DNA of 64,000 nt, from assembly GCA_964057225.1 (NCBI GenBank), contig OZ059898.1, positions 7,564,001 to 7,628,000 on the forward strand, written 5' to 3'. The notes beneath the pieces were generated by a model. It ran no database searches, was not told where the DNA came from, and was given only the letters and a program-made list of their open reading frames with translations. Each line of letters begins with the position of its first letter. The first letter of the stretch is position 1. Position numbers and translations under genes: made by a program. This DNA is from Auanema rhodensis. Taxonomy: Eukaryota; Nematoda; Chromadorea; Rhabditida; Rhabditidae. Positions 11,637 through 23,900 of this stretch are shown piece after piece.

Positions 11637-14600
11637 ATGGGTCGGCTTACCCGTCAGCCGTCTATCACTATTCTCATAATATGCTTATTCTTTATAACAA
11701 TAATATCAGGTATGTATTTTTATTATTTTTATTTTAATAATACACATTGAATTATATTTGTTAAATTCTCTTATATTTCATTTCATTTTTAACTCAAGAT
11801 GTTGAAATAGCTTAGTTTGCTTATTCATCATCTTTTAAAATCATCTTATGTTCAATGTCTGATTTTCTATTTTCACAGTATTTTCTGTTATCTTTTAAAA
11901 TTGTCTTTTGCACTCGCGCACTTCTTTTTTTGTTACAAATTAAAAGTATTTTATTTACTTTTCAAGATAATTTATTAGAAAAGATTTCATTATTTTGTTT
12001 TCTTTTCAGCCTCATTAAGAACACAAGAATTCCAACGGTATGATGGATGGTTTAATAATCTAGCAAATCCTAATTGGGGAACAGCAGGTATTATCTATAC
12101 GAATTGGAAAATTTAAAAAGTATATTCATATAGGTGCTCGGTTACATCGTGATGCTCCATCACATTATCAAGATGGTGTATACATGATGAATATGTCTCT
12201 TCCATCTGCTCGCGCAATCTCTAATCTTGTTTTTAAAGGTATAAAACATATTTTTATATATTAAGCATAAAGTTAATAAATAATGTTAATTTAGGACCAG
12301 CTGGAATACCAAATAAACGTAATATGACAACCATGTTAGCGTTTTTCAGTAAGTTACATAATTTAAATTATACAATATAATTAATTATGTAATTCTTTAG
12401 GTCAAGTTGTTGCCTATGAAATAATGGCATCAACTCAAATTAATTGTCCTTTAGAAATTCTTAAGATTCCAGTACCTAAATGTGATCCGGTAAGCGAATC
12501 ATAACTCTTTGTATACTTTCTAAAATATTTCGTTTGAAGGTCTTTGATAGTGAATGCGAAGCTAAAACTCAAATTCCATTTACAAGAGCTAAATATGATA
12601 AACAAACTGGACATGGCTTCAATTCTCCTCGTGAACAAGTAAGTTTTCTTTTTTCATTTTTTAAAATTATTTTTGCAATAGGTGAATGATCGTACATCAT
12701 GGATTGATGCATCATTTGTGTACAGTACACAAGAACCATGGGTTGCTATTCAAAGATCTTTCAAGAATGGCCGTTTGCACGAAGGAAATATGACAGGGTA
12801 AGCTGTTTCTAAATTGTTTTTCTCATTTTCTAATATTTGTACTTCTTCAGATATCCTCCGTTCAATAATCCTCATGTGCCATTAAATAATCCCCCACCTC
12901 CACAAATTCATCGTCTTATGAATCCTGATCGACTTTTCAGTAAGTAATTCAAATATTCACAAACATTTCAAATAATATTATGCGAACTAATTTCCAATTT
13001 GTTTATAGTTTTGGGTGATCCACGTGTCAATGAAAATCCTGGATTACTTGCTTTTGGTCTTGTTCTATATCGTTGGCACAATAGTCAAGCTGATAGGTTT
13101 GTAATTAACAAGAATTTTCGTATTTCAGTCGAAAAAATATTTTTTATCATCAATTCTTTTCAGAATTCAAACTGCTCATCCGGATTGGACTGATGAAGAA
13201 GTTTTTCAAGCAGCTCGTCGTTTTGTGATTGCTGCTTTACAGGTTGGAATATGCTTAAAATTTTCACCGAAATTACCAAATTTTACTATATATTGATAGT
13301 TTTAATAATATTTTTTTATTCAGAAAATCGTATTGTATGACTTCGTGCCAGCCCTTCTCGGTGATCCAAAGATTATTCCACCGTACGACAAGTATATGCC
13401 TCATGTTCCACCTGGCATATCTCATGCTTTTGCTGCTGCAGCCTTTCGTTTTCCACATTCTATTGTAAGTTTTCATTGAATATTCATTGGATTTACTAAA
13501 TGATTTAATTCGATTAGGTGCCTCCCGCAATGCTTCTACGTAAACGCGGAGAGAAGTGTGAATTCCGTAGTGAAGTTGGCGGATTTCCAGCCTTGCGTCT
13601 TTGTCAAAACTGGTATTTCACTTTTAAACTAATATTCTTCAACTTTTCTTTATATGATTATACCAAAATAGCTATTAACTATATATTATTTAGGTGGAAT
13701 GCTCAAGATATTGTTCGTGAATATACTGTAGATGAAATTATTCTTGGTATGGCCAGTCAGATATGTGAAGCTGATGATAACATTGTTGTTGAAGATTTAC
13801 GAGGTATAATTGTTTATTATAATTATAATATTTATGTTTAACATTTTAGATTTTATATTTGGTCCAATGCATTTTACGCGTCTTGATGTTGTTAGTTCAT
13901 CTATAATGCGTGGTCGTGATAATGGAATTCCACCATACAATACTCTTAGACGTACTTTTGGTTTACCACCAAAAAAATGGAAAACAATTAACCCAGTATT
14001 CTATGAAAAGAACAAAAAGGTTTATTGATTAAATATATTTATATATTATTTATAATAATATAATCTTATTTAGATGGTTGATGAATTAGCTAGACTATAT
14101 GGAAATGATATTAATAGCTTAGATGCTTATGTGGGTGGCATGTTGGAAGGAAGTGACAATGGCCCAGGAGAACTGTTTAAAGCTATTATACGTGATCAGT
14201 TTTTACGTTTACGTGATTCTGACAGGTAATTCTTATAAAATATCTTGAATTATTTTAATATTTCACGTGAAATGTATGTTATTACGTGAAAACGTCAATT
14301 TTACTAATTTAAGTTCACGTAGATAGCGGTTGTTCTTGTATTTAATTTTAATTCTATACTGATTATAACATGAGGAGTAATGTGTTTGTTTCAGATTTTG
14401 GTTTGAAAATCGTCTTAATGGACTGTTTTCTGATGAAGAGATTGAACAAATTCGTAATGTTACTTTACGTGATATTATTAAAGATACAACTGAAATATCT
14501 GAAAATATGTTGCAAAAGGATGTTCGTTTTAATTGATTTTTGTTTATTTTTCAGTTGAATGTTTAGGTATTCTTCTGGAAAGATGGTGATCCATGTCCCC

Positions 14601-17600
14601 AGCCTTATCAAGTAAATACAACTGGTATGTTTATCACTTCACATTATTCTTTCATTATTTATACATATATTTTAGGTCTTGAACCATGCATCCCATTTAT
14701 GAGATTTGATCATTTTACTGGTAATGAAGTAACTTATATATTTACTTTGATTGGATTAGCATGTGTTCCTTTAAGTAAGTGAAAATAGTAATTTATTTCA
14801 TTTTATATTCGTGTAATTAAGTTTGTCTTGGAATCGGTTATCTACTTGTACAAAGGCGTGCTCATATGGGTTGGCATAGTTCATGTGATCAATTGTCTAT
14901 TACAGCCATTGAGGATGAATCATCTACAGACAATTATTCTGTTAAAGGTTTAGATTTAATTAATTATTTACTTATTTATTATTATATATTAGCTTTTGAA
15001 TGGTTACAAGAAGAATTTGTTCGACAAGTCATCGTAGAGATTGATTCTGAGTGCCTGATCGTTCGTAAGCCTCGTGGAGGTCTTTTGCGTAAAATCAAAT
15101 TTCCAGAGAATGCTACAGTAATAGTAATAATCAAAGATATAATTAATAATTTATTTATTTATAGGTTCGAATTACGCATAGTGAGCCAAACTCGTCTACG
15201 ATGTTTGGTCCATATTGCTTGATTACAGTACCTAAAACTCATGATTTGGTATGTTTCATATATTTATTTTCTATTATTTTTAATTACTATGTCTTAAAAT
15301 GTTTTTTTAAAAAATTGATAAAAATTTGTTTTAGGTTATTCGTCTGCCTTCTGAACGACATCTACCTGGATTCTTGTTAGCTGTTACAGACAGCATTAAG
15401 AAACAATCAGGAGAACTTGAAATTCGACAAGAAAACAATCAAGCTTTGCTAGCCCTAGCAGAAACAAAGGTATTAATTATTCTATTATATCTTATAATTT
15501 TGAAAAAAAAACAGGAACGTCGTCAACTTCGATTAGATAACTTTTTCCGTGAAGCTTATGCTCGAGCTTTTAATCAACCTGAGCTGCGCGATTCTTCTCT
15601 TAATCTAAGCGATTCGGAAGATATTCTACAAGAAACTATCACTAAGTTTGTGTTTTAAAAACAAACTAAGTTTTATGAAATCAATTACAGGCACGAACTC
15701 GCTCAAGCTATGGGAATGAAAGAAGATGACTTGTTTATCCGTCGTATGTTTGCTGTAACAGCCCGAACTGAAGGAGAAGAATTATCATTTGCCGAGTTTT
15801 TGGATGTTCTCAAGAATTTTTCTGCTGGTAATATCTATATATATACTATATAGTATAATATAATTAATAACTGATTAATATTTAGGATCGATAAGAGAAA
15901 AATATAAGTTATTATTTGCTATGTGTGATTTGGATGGATCTGGTACAGTAAATCGTCATGAATTCGCCGATTTCATCAAATCGTTAAATTCCGTAGCTGG
16001 AGTTCATCTCAGTGAAGAACAACAGAATTTATTAATTGAAAATTTGCTATATCGTTCTGGAGTTCATCCAGCTAAAGAATTCATCACTTTCGAAGACTTT
16101 GAAACCATTTTCGCACAAGTGCACGATCATCGTCCATTCGGTGTTGATCTTCGTGGAGCAAAATTAAAAGTTAACTTAGAAGAGTAAGTTAAATATATAA
16201 CTATTATATATTTATGTTTAATTGTGTCTTGCAGAACTGCTTCTCTTAATTCATTTGCTGTTCCTCCAGCTGAAGTTACTGCTATACCATTGAGTATTCT
16301 AGCCAGATTTGCTGCTTTTGTTGAAACATATAGGTATTTATTAAACTATATAACTATTTAATTTATAATTTATATAGACAACATATTGCTATTTTGTTTG
16401 TATTCGTTGCTGTTAACATAATGATCTTCATGGAACGATTTTGGCGTATGCTTTAGTATTTGAAACTATTTTGATGATAATAATATTCAGATTATCGATA
16501 TGAAACAGAACACAGAGATTTACGAAGAGTTATGGGTGTTGGTATTGCTATAACACGTGGAGCTGCCGGTTTGAAAACGATTATTCGGTTAATTATATAA
16601 AATTGAATTTTCAGGAGCTTTATCTTTCTGTATGGCGTTGATTCTTTTAACTGTCTGTCGTAATGTCATTACAATAGTACGTGAATGGCCTATTGGTGAA
16701 TTTATTCCATTTGATGCTGCTATTGCTTTCCATAAGGTATAATATAATTTATATTTTATTAATTATTATATTGAACTATAAATAATTTTTTATAACAAAG
16801 TATAAAATATATTTTCTATAGATTGTTGCCATATTCGCTGCATTCTGGGCAATTCTTCACACTGTTGGTCATTGTGTCAACTTTTACCATGTTGCAACTC
16901 AAAGTCAAGAAGGATTACAATGTCTCTTCCAGGAAGCTGTCTTTGGGTATTTTCCCTTTTAGTTTTCGAATTTTATAATTTTCATTTTAGATCAAACTTT
17001 TTACCCTCTATAAGTTATTGGTTCTATGGTACAATTACTGGTTTAACTGGAATTTGTCTTGTTAGCGTGATGTCTATCATCTATGTCTTCGCTTTACCCT
17101 GCTTTGTACGACGAGCATATCATGCTTTCAGGTATTGTATTTGTGAAGAAAGCATCTAATTAGCATTATATTCTTACACGTGAATGCTTTATCACGTGTT
17201 CAAAAGTCATTTTTGGTTGAATAACCTGATGTTTGGTTGCTTTCGTTAAAACAAAAAGGTGTTTGTAATCTGTGATTCATGTTTTTATAATTCAGGTTGA
17301 CACATTTGCTCAATATCGCTTTCTATGCACTAACTATTCTCCATGGACTTCCTAAACTATTAGATGTAAGTGAATCTTAATACTCACATACTGTTTTATA
17401 AATATAACTATATAACCATATATTTTATATTTTAGTCTCCAAAGTTCCTCTTCTATGTTATCGGTCCAATAATCGTATTTGTTATTGATAGAATTATTGG
17501 AATGCGTCAGGAATACAAAAAACTTGAAATATTGAATGCATCATTATTACCTTCAGGTTTTCTTTATTTATATATATTTTCTTTTCAAATATATGTTTAG

Positions 17601-18653
17601 ATATCATTTATATTCAATTTAAACGACCAGCTTCATTCGATTTCAAATCTGGTCAATGGGTTCGTATATCATCACCAGCTTTCAGTTGTAACTTCAATGA
17701 GAAACACGCCTTCAGTCTTGCGTGTGCGCCTCAGGTACCGACTTTAGAGCTGTACATAAAGGTAAGAAAATTAAGAATCTTTTAATCAATTTACAATCTA
17801 ATTCTTAGGCTGTTGGTCCATGGACATGGAAATTACGAAGTGAAATTATTAGATGTCAAGCAACGGGATCTCCATATCCTCTTGTTCACCTGAATGGGCC
17901 ATATGGTGATGGTAATCAGGTTAGTATAAACAGTATAGTATACATATTTACATATACTTATTGAATTATAATTTATTTTAACAATTCATTTCTAGGAATG
18001 GAAGAATTATGAAGTAGCCATACTAATTGGTGGTGGCATTGGTGTTACACCATATGCTTCTACTTTAACAGATCTTGTACTTAAAACAAGATCTGGACAT
18101 CATCACAGTGTCAAATGCAAAAAAGTTTATTTCTTATGGATTTGTCCCACACATAAAAACTATGAATGGTTTGTGGATGTACTGAAGCATGTAGAAGATG
18201 ATGATGCAAACAGTGAGCATCCCTTGTTAGAAACACATATCTTCGTAACACAATTCTTCCACAAATTTGATCTTCGTACCACTATGCTGGTAAGTATTAT
18301 TTATAAGTTTTTAATAAATATTCATTCTCATATACTTTAATCATTTTTAGTATATATGTGAAAAACATTTCCGGGGTGATCATCATGGAATGTCAATGTT
18401 TACTGGTCTTAGAGCTCATAATCATTTTGGTCGACCGAACTTTAATGTGTTTTTGAAGTTTATTCAAAATCGTCATAACGAGGTACAGTATATAAATTTG
18501 ATATAGGAAACCATATTTTAATTTTAGGTCAGCGATATTGGAGTATTTAGTTGTGGTCCATCAGCTATTAATGATCAGATTAGTGCTGCTTGTGCACGAG
18601 CTAATCGTGCTCGTGACGCTCCATCCTTTGTACATCGTTTCGAAACATTTTAG
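11637..18653 (+). CDS. bli-3: Dual oxidase (NADPH oxidase with peroxidase domain), BLI-3-like
   Basis: This complete dual oxidase generates hydrogen peroxide at the cell surface. In nematodes BLI-3 cross-links tyrosines of cuticle collagens. Exon 1 (11637-11709) encodes a 24-residue signal peptide (MGRLTRQPSITILIICLFF and on) and follows AG acceptors typical of trans-splicing. Next comes the extracellular peroxidase-homology domain (about 12010-14770), with FQRYDGWFNNLANPNWG, RTSWIDASFVYSTQEPWV and LGDPRVNENPGLLAFGL. A membrane helix and a cytosolic region follow. The first EF-hand is degenerate and the second is canonical (DLDGSGTVNRHEF, about 15927-15965). The six-helix ferric-reductase region lies at about 16370-17500, followed by FAD and NADPH domains with IGGGIGVTPYAS (about 18022), IGVFSCGP and a terminal HRFETF before the stop at 18651-18653. 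Palindromic CACGTG sites lie in two of its longer introns. Confidence 0.97.
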
Positions 18654-19610
18654 TTAGTTTATATAAATATATATCTAATTGAATAGTATTATAATTGTGT
18701 CATTGAATACGGTTCTTCTGTTTTTTCTTTTCTCTCTTACTTACTTTCTTACTGTCTATCTATTTGTATTATTCATATTTATAATAATCTTTTAAAGAAT
18801 ATTAGTACCTCTCACATTTTAAGTCATTTTGTACAGTATTTTTTCTGTATTTCTAGAAATTAATTATCAATATATGAAATATTTTATTAATTATTGCCGA
18901 AGCTCTTCTCCTTCTCTATCGCTTTAGTCAGATAATCTTTCTATATAAAGGTATATATATATATATAATATACCGTCTTAACTATAACTATTATAACCAT
19001 AAATTATTTTATTATAGCCAAGTAGAAGATGAGCTTGAACATAACACATTTGGGTATTCTTTACATTCTCTTTTTCTCTTTTTCTTCTTTTCTTTTTTCA
19101 TTATTTCACTCATCTCTTTTTATACTTTTTTTTTTCGTTTTAACAAAAAAATAATGTATAAAATACTTATTAGATCAGATGCAATAAATCTATTCAAATA
19201 TAATGATTTGAAATGGAAATAGAATAGAAAGTGAAAAATAATTTTCGTGGCAACTTGTTCAAAAATCCTTTTTTTTGTATTGAAAACGAAGTATTATTGT
19301 TAAAGTTTTTGAAAAGAAAGAAGAAACTGTTTACAATGAAATGATAACTTATAAACATTGTATAAAGATCACTGGTCATATTCATATATATTACAAACTA
19401 TGATTTGTCATAATCCGGAAAAGTCTTCACATATATTAAGAATCTGAAAGTTCCGTTTCTCAAAATAACCTCATTTGCTTTTGTGGCGTCTAAATATAGA
19501 ACATGCAAAGTATGACACAGCAATACAAGAACCTCAAGCTATTTTAGGTATTAGTAATAATATCTTTTAGCTTTCTTTTTACATTTTTTCAATATCCTCA
19601 TGTGCACGTA

Positions 19611-19613
<3 letters not shown>

Positions 19614-19665
<52 letters not shown>
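19614..19665. repeat. (TA)n microsatellite
   Basis: This is a 52-bp uninterrupted AT/TA run. Confidence 0.95.
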
Positions 19666-19667
<2 letters not shown>

Positions 19668-20334
19668 AATAGTAATAAAACTTTTGAAACTAATACTATA
19701 AATAATTTAATTCTGAAAAAAAATAGATGATTAGATATGGAGAAGAAATATTTTTTAATTGATTCTTTGAAAAATTATTTTAATGCCCGAAAATTCAAAA
19801 TAAAAAAAAGAAGATTTAACAATAACATTTTATGCGATCTAACACAACCCAGATGATAGTACACACATTTAGACATGATGAAGAGATTTATTTATACGAG
19901 AAAAAAAGGAATAATTAAAGAGAATTAGAGTTTAATAATATTTATCATAGTTAAATCATAAATAGAGTTGAATTAACTAATAAAATAATTATTCATATCA
20001 AATTGAATTAATACATTAATACAAATTTTGCAATTTTTAAAAGTTTAGAGAGAATGAGTGGCTGAGCTGGGCGTGTAGTAGATCAACTCCGATTCGTACA
20101 GGTCTTCACTAGTTGAGATCGTTTTGCATGGTTATGATCGAATGATGTAAATTATTCGATAATGAGATGAAAATGTTCAGAAATTATTATAAATTATCTA
20201 AATCTGTAGGTGCTCTTACTGTTGTTGTTTTTTTTTTGGAAAAGAAAAGTTTTAGAAAACTGAAAATGTATGTGAGCACCTGCAACGAACGTTGATAAGA
20301 ATAGGTTTATATTTTGAAATATAAAAATTAGATA

Positions 20335-20409
20335 AAGAAAGAGAGAGAGAGAGAAAGAGAGAGAGAGAAGAAGAGAGAGACAGAGAGAGCGAAAGAGAGA
20401 GAGAGAGAA
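20335..20409. repeat. GA-rich purine tract in the presumed insulin-gene 3' UTR
   Basis: Nearly pure GA repeats on the plus strand begin about 75 bp downstream of the insulin-like stop codon. In the minus-strand transcript this is a long polypyrimidine CU tract, a possible site for PTB-type proteins if it is transcribed. Confidence 0.8.
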
Positions 20410-20482
20410 CAAAGAACAGCACTTTGCCTGTTCGTCATTTCTTGAATGATAGTATATATATGCATATATACGTAGATCATCA

Positions 20483-20931
20483 CTAGTTGAAGGGATTGCA
20501 TAATGGGAAAATCTCCTGGAATGTACATCCAACAGAGCAGCATTCTGTCATTACACGTAGTCGATCGGATCTGCGACTGCGAGGATTCACAAATTGTTCC
20601 CACGGTTGTTCATAATCAGAAGCTTCCGTTTCAATATCAACGCTGCGTCGACGTCGACGCATAGGGCAGATGAGATTGTATGCATCAAGGAACGATTGTC
20701 CTCCTAAAAATAAACGATTGTTGCTCTGATTATTCAAGTAGTTCCAAGTATTTGGAGTGAAAAAAACAGAAAAGTCCTACCAGGCGGACACAGCTTCATT
20801 GCTCCTGGCTTAGTTCTTGTAGGTCGAACTTCTTTTGTGGATACTGTACTCGCTGGACTTCTGGAGAAAATACTGAAGGCTGCTACTGAAGACAACACGA
20901 AGATCAACAAGAAAGTTGCCCGTCCAATCAT
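20483..20931 (-). CDS. Insulin-like peptide precursor (123 residues)
   Basis: This two-exon gene encodes a secreted insulin-superfamily peptide, a probable ligand for the DAF-2-type receptor. Exon 1 (20931-20781) starts MIGRATFLLIFVLSSVAAFS, a clear signal peptide, with TTATAG just upstream of ATG as a likely trans-splice acceptor. Exon 2 (20703-20483) completes the B chain. The B chain is KLCPPGGQSFLDAYNLICPM, followed by five arginines as a processing site. A C-peptide of about 25 residues ends in RSRR. The A chain is TECCSVGCTFQEIFPLCNPF, with the canonical CC-x3-C-x8-C spacing. The B-chain cysteines are 14 residues apart, against 11 in vertebrate insulin. The retained C-peptide and paired basic sites suggest prohormone-convertase processing. 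The family is certain, but which nematode ins gene it matches is not. Confidence 0.92.
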
Positions 20932-23900
20932 ACCTATAACATGCAATATTCATTATGAGATACAATAGAAGAAAACACTAAGAGTTAAAAGAGCAAGAAA
21001 CAAAAAATTCAAACAAATGAATACGTAAAAAGGTTAATTTTTAAAAAAATATATATTGAAAATAAGTGAAAAAGTATTTTAATATAATCTTTATATTCTT
21101 TTTCGTTGATGTATAATTTTATAAATTATAATCTATTTGGTTTTCTGATAATAAAATGAAACAAGTTAGCATGCCGACCAAATTCCCTTTTTAAAGTAAT
21201 TATTTCAATCAAATGTCAACGTTATTTTCAGATACTTCTGGAATATTTTATAACAATGAGCAAAAATGTCTTATATAACTTCTCTTTTTCGTTAATTTTG
21301 AAATGTTTCATCGAAATGAGATGAGACAGACGCAAGCATGTGTGAAGATTTGCTTCATTTAAATTGCATAATTCGTTAAATGGTATGATCTATCTATTTA
21401 TTAGAATATTTAATATGTGAAAGAATAAATTCTTCTTAGAAAAATTAAACTAAGAAATTATGAACAAAATATTCGGAAAAAAATGTTTTTTATTTGCTGA
21501 GAAATGAAATAGAATACATTGCAAAACATATTATAGAAGTTCAGACTGAAATTCAGAGGATAAACGCTTGGGATTACATAGGTTCTAATGTGGCTGTTAT
21601 GCAAAAAACTCAAAGTTTGAAAAGAAAAAAAGCTGTGTAATTGTAAAAATGAAGATGCTTTATATTAGTTTCTTACCGTAGTCCAAAATGGAAAAAGATG
21701 AAGAAAAAGTTACATAAATAGCAATGCAATGCTCAAATTTCTAAAAATGGTTCAATGTATTAGATTGAGAATGAAGCCTAGTTTGATAAAAATTGATTAC
21801 CATAAGAATTTTAGAAGAAATATTAGAAGAGAGATTATTAGAAATGTGTGAAAATGATGGTAAAGGAAGTATTTATATTAAAAAACAATAAAGTGCTTAA
21901 CTAAGAAACATGATAAATGTAAAATATAAAATTTGAAGAATTCTGCAAAAAATTGAAAAATTTGAAAAGAAATTGTTTAGAAAATAATATTTGTGATTAT
22001 TTAGAATTTATATTCAAACTAACTTGTTTTGACTTTAAAAAGAAATATAAAAAGGATTTAGCTGAGACTAGGTGACATTTTTTTTCATGTTCTTAAGGAA
22101 AAAAATTGTAAACATAGTACAAACTTGAGGGATGAAGCTCAATAATTTATAATTCGCATTAGACTTTTCGAAAACTAATCGGAATATTTTTAATATAAAA
22201 AAAATCTTTTTTTTTAATTATTTTTCTAATATCTGGAAAAGTTCTAGTTGACAAGACTAAAAAGAGGAATAATATAATGAAAATACACTATTAGACAATG
22301 AAAAGCATGAGATTACATTACATTACTATTGATAATAATCGTTCATCTATTTATTGAAATTAAAAAAAAGGGAAATTAATATCAAGACATTGTAGATTCT
22401 TGGATCTACAAGAGAGAATAGTTATGTTGTGAAATGAAACTAGACTTATAACCGAATTGATCTAAGTAACCTCTATGACAACAACACTTAAGTAACTTGA
22501 TTGGAGTCATGAGTGTATTAGAGAAAATGAAATGTAGTAAAGTGATCTGAAAATAAAAAGAGCAAAACTTAAAGAAATGTAAGGAATATAAAGAGAGAAG
22601 AAGGAGGATTCTCAATGAAGGGAGGGATCGCAGATCGTCCAATGATGTCATGTATTCTCTATTTGCAGAACAAGACGAGAACGATAAGGGAAAAAGCACG
22701 ATTGCAAGATAATTTGAACGATAGCCATAAGATAGGCTAAGAAGATGTCGTCCATTTTTACAATTGGCAACATATCTTAAGATTTAGAAGTCCAGTTCTA
22801 AAGAATAGACAGCTAATTGAGCAGAAATGGGTAAATAGAGGACGGCGACATCATGCTTCCTTTTGCTCACATATCGTTTAATCTTCTTTTTTTTCTCCAA
22901 ATAACTTTGTAAATGATAAGAGGGAGGATAATTAAGTTTAAAGCATAAAGTCAGTTTAAAGTTGTTGAAACATTGATCATTGATTGTAATTCTATATGGA
23001 GGTACGTCAAAGAAGGGTGAAACTGCTCTACCACAACTACGAGAGATATGGCCTGCAACTACAAGACAATAGATCTGAAAAAACAAACCAAAAGTTGAAC
23101 TAGAATATGCTTAAAGCATTCTATAGTATGCCCGAAACTTCCACTCTTGAATGACTTCTATTTTCTATATATATTTGAAATGGAGTAATAGTTTATCGAA
23201 CAATTGTTTTTATGCTTATGTTAGAAATAAGATTTTCAAAAAATTCACGAGAATTAAGAAACTATCCGAATTAATAAAATGATATCTTAACTTTACTATG
23301 ATATTGACGTCATCTAATATATCGATGTTGTTGTAGGCGTCTTTACGTCGACCATGCTCTAATGGACGACAGCGACGTCATGTAGGCAAAGCAATTTCAA
23401 CAGAATAGTTAACGACAACGTTACTGAGTAAGCACAGCTTCACTTTACATTGCTGCGTACAATGACATCACACTACTGAAGTTTGAAACTGAGGTAACAG
23501 CCTAAGCTTGAAAAGAAGAATGTGCATATTCTTGAAACTGAATCCAAACAATATATAAGAACATGAAAATAGGTTATTTACATCTTAAAAGCTTGGAAAA
23601 AATCATAGAATTTTGCTTAAAATGAATCACGTTCAAACATCATCTTGAATAGTTAAAATGTAACTAGGTTTATAGAATTTTTGATAAAGAAAAAAACTTT
23701 AAAAATAAAATGATGAATATCATAATAGTCAATAACAAATTTGAAAACATTACATGTTTCTTTGTACCGTAGTTACGTGTTAAAAAGAAATTATGACGTA
23801 AATTAACTATATAACTATATATATACATTTATATATATATATATATATAATATGTGTATAGCATAAGCTATATATGAATGTATATATGTGATTTCACAAA

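Larger units (their letters stand above)
18654..20482. other. Convergent intergenic region, dual oxidase to insulin-like gene
   Basis: This region holds the 3' ends of two convergent genes. There is a TA dinucleotide run at 19614-19665 and a GA-rich tract at 20335-20409 that would be a CU tract in the insulin transcript. A short minus-strand frame at about 20045-20150 looks coding-like and is described in the findings. No RNA gene is seen. Confidence 0.5.

Noticed and set aside
22406-22699. 97-codon minus-strand frame and a nearby short frame starting MDDIFLAYLMAIVQ
   Set aside because: No homology, AT-rich, no convincing splice link to the 22784-23077 frame.
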